A stretch of 42,838 nucleotides of DNA, from positions 1-42,838 of the forward strand of contig CATQIB010000024.1 in assembly GCA_958296185.1 (NCBI GenBank), written 5' to 3'. The notes under the pieces were generated by a model. That model was not told the DNA's origin. It saw only the letters and a list, made by a program, of their open reading frames with translations, and searched no databases. Below are positions 27,472 to 35,030 of the stretch, one piece after another. Source of the stretch: an uncultured Mesonia sp. Lineage in GTDB: Bacteria > Bacteroidota > Bacteroidia > Flavobacteriales > Flavobacteriaceae. A program made the translations under genes and the position numbers. Numbering within the stretch: the stretch's first letter is position 1; every line of letters begins with the position of its first letter.

Positions 27472-30012
27472 TTAAAATTTAATTTTAGCCCCTAGGGTAT
27501 AGGTTCTTCCAAAGCCGTACCATACTAAAGCATCTTGGTAACTTGAAGTTCTTCCATCACGGGCATCTGCGATATATTCGGTATCAAGTAAGTTGTTTAC
27601 GTTACCTATTATCGTTGCATCTAAGCTTCCTAGCTTAAAGTTATGAACTAATCCTAAATCTACCAAACCGTAAGATGGTGCTTCCCAAGCTTGTTTACTA
27701 TTAGCATTTGTACGGTTATTCGGATCGAAATCTGCGAAATAATCATCGTAGAAGTTATAGTCTAAACGTACGGTCGTACTAGGTAAAACATCGTAATCTA
27801 TACCTAAACCAAATGTGGTTTGAGCAGCGTCTCCTACTTTAAGGTCTTCGATATAAATGTCTATGGTATTTACTAGGTTTTGCTCATCGTCAAAAATCTC
27901 TACTCCTTTTACATCATCTTGCCATTTCCAATCACCAATAGAAGCCATTGCTCTAAGGGTTAAATTATCAAATGGTCTGTAATCTACATCTAGCTCAATT
28001 CCTTGGTGAATGGCATTAATACCTAAAATATTTGCACTACCAAAAGAACCATCTGGGTTATTAAAAGATCTGGTTAAGGTTCTATCTTTCCAATTGGTTC
28101 TGTAAAGGTTTAAGTTAACGCGTAGATTATTAGCTCTATAACCGTATCCTAACTCGGCACTAAAAATCTTCTGATTTTCGGCATCTTCGTTGATATCATT
28201 TTGAAAGTTTAAGAATACTGCTCTGAAAAAAGGAGCTCTTTCAAAATATCCTACGTTAGCGAATACATTGTGGTGGTTATCAATGTTATAGTTTGCACCA
28301 CCTTTTGCGCTATAACCAAAGAAGTTTTGAAAATCTGTTTCTTGCTCTGGATCTGAATCTAAATAGTTGAAATAATCTATTCTTTTGTAAGAAGTATTAG
28401 AAGCAGCTAAAGATACAAAAGCAGACAAATCATTTTTAGAATACTCCGCTTGTGCGAAAACACCTTCCCAAAGTACAATACCATCGTTATAGTAACTTAT
28501 CTTATCGTCTACTTTAGCATTATTTACAGGATTGTTCACATTACTGTCATCATTAAAAAACTGACCTCCTAATAAATCTTTAACACTCTGAAAGTGCTCT
28601 CCCTTATAATATCTTAAATCTACACCAGCCATTAAGTCGATATCATCTGTAAGTTCTGTGCTTAAAGTAGAAAGCGCACCGTACCAAGAATGGTTGTTGT
28701 TTGAATCTCTAATTATGGTCTCTGACCCTAAGGCGCCACGATCAACGTTTTCTTGTACAATTAGATCTAAATTTACAGGTTGTAAGTCTCCGTTTCTATA
28801 AGGCGAGTTATCTATACCAAATTTGTTGGTTCCAGAGTATCCACTACCTCCTCCTGTACCGAAAGAAGCATAAACAGCGGTAGATAAATCGGTTTTATCA
28901 CTGATATTCCAAAAGTGATTTAAAGAGATTTGAGGTTTGTGGTAGAAGTTATCTTCTACATTATATTCTTGACCATTTTTATACCCCCAATCTCTATTAA
29001 AACGAATTCCGCGTTCGCTGCGTTGAAAGGTTTCAATAAGCTCACGGTTTTGGCGTTGTCCGTGTCTTTGTGGTGCACCAAAAGCCGTGAATGAAAGCTG
29101 GTGATCTTCTCCTATTTCTTGTGCTAAGTTCACAAAATAAGAATAACCTTCAAATTTTGTACCGTCTACAAATCCGTTTCCAGATGTTTTTGAAGCTGAG
29201 ATGGTTGCTGCAAAACCACTATCTAATCTACCTGTAGAAACGGTTGCTCCAAATTTTTGATAACCATCGTTACCTGTTGTAGCAAAAAAGCTACCTCCTT
29301 TTTTAACATCGGTTGTTTTTGTGATAATGTTTACAGTACCACCAATAGAAGGAACAGCTACTTTTGAAGCTCCTAATCCTCTTTGTACCTGCATAGAACG
29401 TGTTACGTCTGCAAGACCTGCCCAGTTACTCCAGTATACTCTACCGTTTTCCATATCGTTAACGGGTACACCATTAATCATAACGGCAATGTTCTCTGAG
29501 TTAAATCCGCGTAAGCGAAGTTCTGAATCTCCAAAACCTCCACCACCTTTGGTGGCATATACACCAGGAGTAGATTTTAAAATTTCTGGAAATTCTTGAT
29601 TTCCTAATTTAGTCTCGATATCCTGTGCCTTAATTGTAGAAACCGCAACGGGTGTTTTTCTATCTATTGCCAAAGAATACGTTGTAATTAGAATTTCATC
29701 TAATGCGCTGTTGTCTGCTTCAAGGCTAATTGCTCCTAGATCTAAAGTTTGACCGTTTGTTAGGGTAAACGGAATTTCTTTTTTCTTAAACCCTACGTAA
29801 GAAACAACAAGTTTTCCCTTAGATTTGTCCGCTTTAAGCGAAAAGTTACCATCAAAATCTGTTGTTGCCCCTGTGTTGGTACCAAATACCATTACGTTGG
29901 CTCCAGGAAGCGGAGTGTTCATTTCTGAGTCGGTTACGGTACCTTTAATTGTACCTTGTGCCATCAAGAAAGATGTTACCAAGAACATCCCAACCAAAAT
30001 TAAGTTTTTCAT
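27472..30012 (-). CDS. TonB-dependent outer-membrane receptor (second copy)
   Basis: An 846-residue outer-membrane transporter. Order: signal peptide (1-19, ending FLMAQ), a CarboxypepD_reg-like domain (about 20-105, TIKGTVTDSEMNTPLPGANV), a plug (about 110-235, TPGVYATKGGGGFGDSELRLRG, INGVPVNDMENGRVYWSNW, VPSIGGTVNI), and a barrel to the C-terminus (YTLGAKIKF). Barrel segments (FNRDWGYKNGQEYN, LNHFWNISDKTDL) mirror those in the first receptor, so the two are paralogues. It is the first gene of an operon with the four-repeat lipoprotein and has no SusD neighbour. Confidence 0.92.
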   Translation of the reverse strand: MKNLILVGMFLVTSFLMAQGTIKGTVTDSEMNTPLPGANVMVFGTNTGATTDFDGNFSLKADKSKGKLVVSYVGFKKKEIPFTLTNGQTLDLGAISLEADNSALDEILITTYSLAIDRKTPVAVSTIKAQDIETKLGNQEFPEILKSTPGVYATKGGGGFGDSELRLRGFNSENIAVMINGVPVNDMENGRVYWSNWAGLADVTRSMQVQRGLGASKVAVPSIGGTVNIITKTTDVKKGGSFFATTGNDGYQKFGATVSTGRLDSGFAATISASKTSGNGFVDGTKFEGYSYFVNLAQEIGEDHQLSFTAFGAPQRHGQRQNRELIETFQRSERGIRFNRDWGYKNGQEYNVEDNFYHKPQISLNHFWNISDKTDLSTAVYASFGTGGGSGYSGTNKFGIDNSPYRNGDLQPVNLDLIVQENVDRGALGSETIIRDSNNNHSWYGALSTLSTELTDDIDLMAGVDLRYYKGEHFQSVKDLLGGQFFNDDSNVNNPVNNAKVDDKISYYNDGIVLWEGVFAQAEYSKNDLSAFVSLAASNTSYKRIDYFNYLDSDPEQETDFQNFFGYSAKGGANYNIDNHHNVFANVGYFERAPFFRAVFLNFQNDINEDAENQKIFSAELGYGYRANNLRVNLNLYRTNWKDRTLTRSFNNPDGSFGSANILGINAIHQGIELDVDYRPFDNLTLRAMASIGDWKWQDDVKGVEIFDDEQNLVNTIDIYIEDLKVGDAAQTTFGLGIDYDVLPSTTVRLDYNFYDDYFADFDPNNRTNANSKQAWEAPSYGLVDLGLVHNFKLGSLDATIIGNVNNLLDTEYIADARDGRTSSYQDALVWYGFGRTYTLGAKIKF

Positions 30013-30044
30013 TTTAAAGACTAATTTTATTTATTTTGTCGCTG

Positions 30045-30052
30045 CAAAAGTA
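30045..30052 (-). promoter_or_regulatory. Candidate -7 box of the second receptor operon
   Basis: TACTTTTG on the minus strand is a full -7 match about 32 bases before the receptor ATG. No TTG box is visible at normal distance, so an activator may be needed, or the box is chance. Confidence 0.4.
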
Positions 30053-30122
30053 ATCAAAAAAAGTCTTTTCCTTTTAGGAATTCTTAACAATAATATTAAT
30101 TTAAGGTTAACGAATGTGAATT

Positions 30123-31376
30123 CTATAAATTTAGGTCGTCTAACTTGGCTGTTTTAATGTTGTCGAGTTCTTTCTTGATAGGTTCAATAGCCAAGAAATA
30201 TTCTGGTTTTAGGCTTTCTTTTAAAGGTTCTGAACTGGGTAAGTTTTGTTTGTAAGGGTCAACTTGTTTACCGTAAACCCAAAATCTGTAACATACGTGA
30301 GGGCCCGTTGCCAAGCCCGTACTACCTACAAAGCCAATCACATCACCTTGTTTTACACGTTGGCCTACTTTCACGTTGCGTTTAGACATATGCAAATATT
30401 GAGTGGTATACTTCTCATTATGCCTTACTTTTACATAATTACCATTACCACTGGTATAGCTAGATTTGATTACCACTCCATCTGCGGTTGACCAGATTGG
30501 CGTACCGTGAGGAGCAGCATAATCGGTTCCTTTATGAGCTTTCCATCTTTTTTGTACTGGGTGAAATCTTCTTTTTGTAAATCGTGAAGATATTCTAGAA
30601 AATTGTAAAGGTGCTTTTAAAAAGAAACTTTGTAAGGAGTTGGCTTCTTCATCATAAAATTTAGAAAAACCTGTAATGCTATCTTTCCCAAATTTAAAAG
30701 CATAATACGGATTGTCGTAATGGGTTAAAACAGCAGCTTCAATTCCGGCTAGACCGGCATAAATAGTGTCATTAATGTATTTTTCTTTGTAAATCACTTT
30801 AAAATGATCTCCTTTTTGAAGTTTAAAGAAGTCTACCTTCCATTGGTACATACCCGATAGTTGATCGGCTAAAGCTAGGCTTAATCCTTCACGATCCATA
30901 GCAGCCGATAAAGAAGATGCGATTACCCCGCTAGCTTTTCTTCTTTTTATAGTGACTGGTTTTTTGCCTTTTACGGCATAGATGCTATCTTTTAAGAAAA
31001 TAGTGGTGTAATTAATACGGTCATGCTCATAGACTAAGGCCTCAATTTGGCTGGTAGTGTCTTTTGCTTGTAAAACGGTATAAGGTTTACCCGCATTAAT
31101 ACGGGCGACATTAAAAACATTTTTAATTTTATCTACAATGATAAAAACTTCTGCGGGAGCCACTCCGTATTGATCTAAAATAGCGCCAAAGCTATCACCG
31201 GGTTTTATAGTATCCCGTTTTACATTATAATTGTTTAGCACCAAATTGTACTCTTTTATAACTTTGGGCTTCGCAACCTTTTTTTCAACAGGAACCTGTT
31301 CTTTTTTGTCGGATTCGCATTGAACACTTAAAAACGGAGCACTAAATAATAAGATGTAAAAGAGATATTTGGGCAA
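30123..31376 (-). CDS. M23-family peptidoglycan endopeptidase-like protein with a variant zinc site
   Basis: Predicted to cut peptidoglycan cross-links in the periplasm. The 417-residue protein has an exported N-terminus (hydrophobic to about 19, then CESDKK). The middle part is CSD/LysM-like (GDSFGAILDQYGVAPAEVF). The C-terminal M23 domain has the first zinc motif HKGTD (His281, Asp285). The second motif, normally HxH, reads HVC (His360, Cys362), so a cysteine replaces one zinc ligand. The start is TTG at 31376; no ATG is available before the signal sequence. The lipobox is poor (SVQC, Gln at -1), so lipidation is uncertain. It has a strong promoter of its own. Confidence 0.88.
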   Translation of the reverse strand: MPKYLFYILLFSAPFLSVQCESDKKEQVPVEKKVAKPKVIKEYNLVLNNYNVKRDTIKPGDSFGAILDQYGVAPAEVFIIVDKIKNVFNVARINAGKPYTVLQAKDTTSQIEALVYEHDRINYTTIFLKDSIYAVKGKKPVTIKRRKASGVIASSLSAAMDREGLSLALADQLSGMYQWKVDFFKLQKGDHFKVIYKEKYINDTIYAGLAGIEAAVLTHYDNPYYAFKFGKDSITGFSKFYDEEANSLQSFFLKAPLQFSRISSRFTKRRFHPVQKRWKAHKGTDYAAPHGTPIWSTADGVVIKSSYTSGNGNYVKVRHNEKYTTQYLHMSKRNVKVGQRVKQGDVIGFVGSTGLATGPHVCYRFWVYGKQVDPYKQNLPSSEPLKESLKPEYFLAIEPIKKELDNIKTAKLDDLNL

Positions 31377-31413
31377 GATTTCTATTTTTTTTACTGAATA
31401 GGTTAAGAAATTT

Positions 31414-31445
31414 CAAAAATATTTAATCCGTAGCTGAAATACAAA
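31414..31445 (-). promoter_or_regulatory. Promoter of the M23 peptidase gene
   Basis: On the minus strand TTTG (31442-31445), a 20-base spacer and TATTTTTG (31414-31421) match the consensus. The predicted leader is about 34 bases. Confidence 0.7.
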
Positions 31446-31460
31446 AACTAGTAGCTATTT

Positions 31461-32246
31461 TTATCGCTTCTGAAATCGAATGGGATGCTTAAGGTTTTTG
31501 TAGTCTTCTAAATCTGCTTCAAGAGAACCAACTGCCAGTTTTGCTTTTATTTTTATAGGTGCTTTATTTTCATCATCACTCACCCAAAAAGTTAAACTTT
31601 CTTCTTCTTCAAACACTCGACCAGCCTGAACATAAGGTCTAAATTTAAGGGCTTGAACGTATCCGAATTTTGTTTTTACCCGGTCTTTACCTAGAAATAC
31701 CGTCTTAAAAAGGTAATTTTCATTATCAAAAAATAAATTTAACTTAAAATCATCTCCTTCTTTTAAAGTTGATCTATCAATTTTCTCTCTTAAATAATAA
31801 AACACCGAGAGCATATCTTGAACATCGGGCTTGATAGCAAAATTTTCTTTTTTATTGTATTTCTTATCGTGCACGAGCACGGTTTTTTTATTGTGGTTAA
31901 AAAATAGTTCTTTGTTTTTGGTATGACCACCTTCGTTGATTTTGCGAATGAACCGCACTGGTTTTTTGCTTTGTTTATCTATAAAGGTTTGATAATCATC
32001 ATCAACCTCAAAAAACAGGTGTAGCAAACCAGTTGACTTTCCTCGCCCTTGAACATGGTACACCTCTTTTCCTTCATATATTTGATCTTTTACACTTAGT
32101 GTGGCGTAGCTCGCATTAAACCAACCATAATGAATACGGAATTTAAAGTATTCACCACTTTCAAAGGCATTGAAATCTTGAGCTTGAGCTTTGAAAGAGA
32201 ATATCATTACCCCTAAAAAGATAATTATTTTAAGTTTATTTATCAT
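31461..32246 (-). CDS. DUF3108 domain protein, exported
   Basis: A 261-residue protein with a signal peptide (about 1-22, ending AQAQ) and a DUF3108 domain over most of its length. Typical segments are GEYFKFRIHYGWFNASYATLSV, YHVQGRGKSTG, DMLSVFYYLRE and APIKIKAKLAVGSLEADL. The family is periplasmic or envelope-associated with a beta-sandwich likely fold; its biochemical role is not established. It lies 84 bases upstream of the M23 peptidase gene, which has its own promoter. A TAAAATTTG sequence ends 4 bases before its ATG. Confidence 0.85.
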   Translation of the reverse strand: MINKLKIIIFLGVMIFSFKAQAQDFNAFESGEYFKFRIHYGWFNASYATLSVKDQIYEGKEVYHVQGRGKSTGLLHLFFEVDDDYQTFIDKQSKKPVRFIRKINEGGHTKNKELFFNHNKKTVLVHDKKYNKKENFAIKPDVQDMLSVFYYLREKIDRSTLKEGDDFKLNLFFDNENYLFKTVFLGKDRVKTKFGYVQALKFRPYVQAGRVFEEEESLTFWVSDDENKAPIKIKAKLAVGSLEADLEDYKNLKHPIRFQKR

Positions 32247-32296
32247 GAAACAAATTTTAAACTAAGTTTACAAGTACTGTTCCAAATTTAGGAAAA

Positions 32297-32329
32297 CAAA
32301 AAACCCCACCAAATGCATGATGGGGTTTT
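32297..32329 (-). terminator. Strong terminator of the candidate small RNA
   Basis: On the minus strand AAAACCCCATCA pairs with TGGTGGGGTTTT around TGCATT: a 12-base stem with one G-T pair, then a T run. No coding gene ends at it, since the hpd stop is about 195 bases upstream. Confidence 0.85.
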
Positions 32330-32411
32330 CCGCTTATTAACCAACTAAAACTTAAATTTATGAAAAAAATTCTTCAAAAATTACCTTCTGAGGAACCACC
32401 CTCAAAAGGCT
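32297..32411 (-). ncRNA. Candidate small RNA of about 115 nt
   Basis: A perfect promoter (32415-32444) points into this stretch and a strong terminator (32297-32329) closes it, with no reading frame in the sense direction. The predicted start, near 32410, runs directly into a hairpin (32383-32410). Its 11-base stem GCCTTTTGAGG / CCTCAGAAGGT has two wobble pairs and a GTGGTT loop. An unstructured AT-rich middle of about 50 bases follows, then the terminator hairpin. It lies downstream of hpd and upstream of the DUF3108 gene, on the same strand. It could also be an attenuated leader for the DUF3108 gene. A match to the Rfam Flavo-1 family should be tested. Confidence 0.6.
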
Positions 32412-32414
32412 CGG

Positions 32415-32444
32415 CAAAAGTACGACTATTTTGCAATGCTGCAA
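32415..32444 (-). promoter_or_regulatory. Promoter of the candidate small RNA
   Basis: On the minus strand TTG (32442-32444), a 19-base spacer and TACTTTTG (32415-32422) match both boxes exactly. Confidence 0.72.
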
Positions 32445-32522
32445 GCTCTCAAATTCACTTTAACCTTTTTTTAATATAGTTAACAATTTATTAACAATAC
32501 AAATAAATAAAAATGCCTTCGT

Positions 32523-33692
32523 TTAGCTTTTATCTAGTGTACCTCTTAAAGCTTGTTCACGTTCAATAGACTCAAATAAGGCTTTAAAATTACCTGCTCC
32601 AAAGCCTTTTGCTCCCATTCGTTGTATAATTTCAAAAAATAAAGTAGGTCTGTCTTGTACGGGCTTGGTGAAAATTTGCAATAAATAACCTTCTTCATCG
32701 GCATCAACCATAATCCCTAGGCTTTTTAGGCGCTCTAAATCTTCCCGCAACTCATGGCTGAACTCCTCTAGTCTTCCCGGCACTGCTCTATAATATTCAT
32801 CTGGTGGAACAGACAAAAACTCAACTCCTCGCGCACGTAAATCGGATACTGTTTTTATAATATCATCTGTGCTTACTGCGATATGTTGTACACCCGGACC
32901 TTCATAAAAATCTAAATACTCTTCGATTTGCGATTTTTTTACGCCTTCTGCGGGCTCATTGATAGGGAATTTTATACGACCGTTACCATTACTCATTACT
33001 TTACTCATTAAGGCAGAATATTCGGTATGTATCTGTTTGTCATCAAAGGACAAGAAATTAACAAATCCCATTACGTCTTCATACCACTTCACCCAAGTAT
33101 TCATTTCATTCCAGCCCACATTACCTACCATATGGTCAATAAACTTAAGTCCAACAGGTTCTGGTTTAAAGTCTGACTCCCAATTTGTATAACCAGGCAA
33201 GAACGTACCCTTAAAATTTTTGCGCTCTACAAACATATGTACGGTTTCACCATAAGTATATATACCGGCCTTTACCACTTCACCATTTTCATCTTTTTCT
33301 ACGGTTGGCTCAAGAAAAGACTTTGCGCCTCTTTTTGTGGTTTCTTCATACGCTGCACGTGCATCTTCAACCCATAGAGCAATCACTTTTACCCCGTCAC
33401 CGTGTTTAACAATATGGTCGTTTACTTTGCTTTTTGAATTTAAGGGTGAAGTTAAAACTAGTCTAATTTTATCTTGAACCAACACATAAGAAACGGTGTC
33501 TTTGCTACCTGTTTCTAAACCTTTATACGCCAAAGATTGGAAACCAAAAGCCGATTTATAAAAATGGGCGGCTTGTTTGGCATTGCCTACATACAGTTCA
33601 ACATAATCTGTTCCTAAAAGCGGCAAAAAATCCTGCGCGCCATCAAAAATTTTTTCTAATCCGTAATTTACAGATTCTATCTTTTTACTCAT
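32523..33692 (-). CDS. hpd: 4-Hydroxyphenylpyruvate dioxygenase
   Basis: Converts 4-hydroxyphenylpyruvate to homogentisate, the second step of tyrosine breakdown, in the cytoplasm. The 389-residue protein has two glyoxalase-like halves. The iron ligands in the C-terminal half are His187 (FIDHMVGN), His270 (GVQHIAVST) and Glu354 (LFFEIIQR). The C-terminal gate helix region GFGAGNFKALFESIE is present. It lies 31 bases downstream of hmgA on the same strand, which catalyses the next step, so the two form an operon. Confidence 0.95.
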   Translation of the reverse strand: MSKKIESVNYGLEKIFDGAQDFLPLLGTDYVELYVGNAKQAAHFYKSAFGFQSLAYKGLETGSKDTVSYVLVQDKIRLVLTSPLNSKSKVNDHIVKHGDGVKVIALWVEDARAAYEETTKRGAKSFLEPTVEKDENGEVVKAGIYTYGETVHMFVERKNFKGTFLPGYTNWESDFKPEPVGLKFIDHMVGNVGWNEMNTWVKWYEDVMGFVNFLSFDDKQIHTEYSALMSKVMSNGNGRIKFPINEPAEGVKKSQIEEYLDFYEGPGVQHIAVSTDDIIKTVSDLRARGVEFLSVPPDEYYRAVPGRLEEFSHELREDLERLKSLGIMVDADEEGYLLQIFTKPVQDRPTLFFEIIQRMGAKGFGAGNFKALFESIEREQALRGTLDKS

Positions 33693-33723
33693 TACAATTT
33701 AATTTTGTCTGTTGTTTTATTAT

Positions 33724-34881
33724 TTAAGCTAACCAAGATTTAAAATAATCTTCATCGGCAATTTTCATAGCTTCCTCTGTTACTTGTAGCGGCTTAAAAG
33801 TATCTACCATTACCGCTAATTCTTCGGTTTTAACCTGACCTATACTTCGCTCTACCGCTCCGGGGTGCGGCCCGTGTGGGATTCCTGCAGGATGAAGTGA
33901 AATGTGCCCCGCTTCAATATCGTTTCTACTCATAAAATCACCGTCTACATAGTACAGCACCTCATCGCTATCTATATTAGAATGGCTGTAAGGCGCGGGG
34001 ATAGCCTCTGGATGATAATCATATAATCTAGGGCAGAAAGAGCACACCACAAAAGCATCTGTTTCAAAGGTTTGATGAACTGGTGGCGGCTGATGTATAC
34101 GACCTGTAATAGGCTCAAAATCGTGAATTGAAAACGCATAAGGATAATTATAACCGTCATAACCTACCACATCAAAAGGATGGGTGGCATAGGTCATATC
34201 AAAAATTTCTCCCTGCTTTTTTACTTTTATAAGAAAGTCTCCCTCTTCATCATAGGTTTCTAATTCATAAGGCTGCCTAATGTCTCGTTCACAAAATGGA
34301 CTATGCTCTAATAATTGCCCAAAATGATTGCGGTAACGCTTAGGCGTGTACATAGGCCGGCTAGACTCTACAATGAACAAACGGTTTACCTCATCATCAA
34401 AATCTATTTTATAAATAGTTCCTCGTGGTATGAGCAAATAATCTCCGTATTTAAAATCAAGGTTACCCAATTGGGTTCTTAACTTACCCGAGCCTTGATG
34501 TATAAAAATCATTTCATCCTCATCGGCATTTTTATAAAAATACTCTTTGGTACTTTGCTGAGGCGCCGCTAAAACAATACTACAGTCTGAGTTGGTTAAA
34601 ACGGTTTTTCTACTCTTTAAAAAATCTGGCTCTGGTCGCGTTTGAAATCCGCGAAAGCGATAAGATTTAATATTGTTCTTAATGGCTACTTTTGGTTTAA
34701 CGCTGTAAGGGTCTTTAACCGCCTTAACTTGAGTGGGTCTGTGCTCGTGGTACATATTTGAAGACATACCATCAAAACCTATAGTGCCAAACAACTGCTC
34801 GTAATACAGTTTACCATTGGGTTTTTTGAAAATAGTATGTCGCTTGGGCGGAATTTTTCCTAATTTATGATAAAAAGGCAT
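33724..34881 (-). CDS. hmgA: Homogentisate 1,2-dioxygenase
   Basis: Opens the ring of homogentisate to maleylacetoacetate with iron and oxygen. The 385-residue cupin-fold protein shows the conserved active-site stretch DEVLYYVDGDF, ISLHPAGIPHGPHPG with the iron-binding histidines, and the N-terminal EMIFIHQGSG cupin strand. It is somewhat shorter than the human enzyme, normal for this phylum. It is the first gene of the hmgA-hpd pair. Later steps (isomerase, fumarylacetoacetase) are not in the window. The box TAAAATTTG ends 4 bases before its ATG. Confidence 0.95.
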   Translation of the reverse strand: MPFYHKLGKIPPKRHTIFKKPNGKLYYEQLFGTIGFDGMSSNMYHEHRPTQVKAVKDPYSVKPKVAIKNNIKSYRFRGFQTRPEPDFLKSRKTVLTNSDCSIVLAAPQQSTKEYFYKNADEDEMIFIHQGSGKLRTQLGNLDFKYGDYLLIPRGTIYKIDFDDEVNRLFIVESSRPMYTPKRYRNHFGQLLEHSPFCERDIRQPYELETYDEEGDFLIKVKKQGEIFDMTYATHPFDVVGYDGYNYPYAFSIHDFEPITGRIHQPPPVHQTFETDAFVVCSFCPRLYDYHPEAIPAPYSHSNIDSDEVLYYVDGDFMSRNDIEAGHISLHPAGIPHGPHPGAVERSIGQVKTEELAVMVDTFKPLQVTEEAMKIADEDYFKSWLA

Positions 34882-35030
34882 AGGGCAAATTTTAGTTTCA
34901 AGTTTGTTAAAATAAAGCTAATTTTACAAATATCGGTATTTTTATGGAATATATAAACCGAATTACAAACAGAGCAATGCTTTATTATTTTTTATAGTTT
35001 TTAGGTATGCAGCTTTAAAAATAGAACCGC

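Noticed and set aside
21131-30012. Calling the receptor loci SusCD-type polysaccharide utilisation loci
   Set aside because: No SusD-like lipoprotein, glycoside hydrolase, sulfatase or hybrid sensor is present; partner lipoproteins have other domains.
32361-32480. Plus-strand 39-codon frame beginning ATGAAAAAAATTC
   Set aside because: It is antisense to the candidate small RNA, has no promoter on its own strand, and its codons follow the hairpin arms. It is better explained by the RNA structure.
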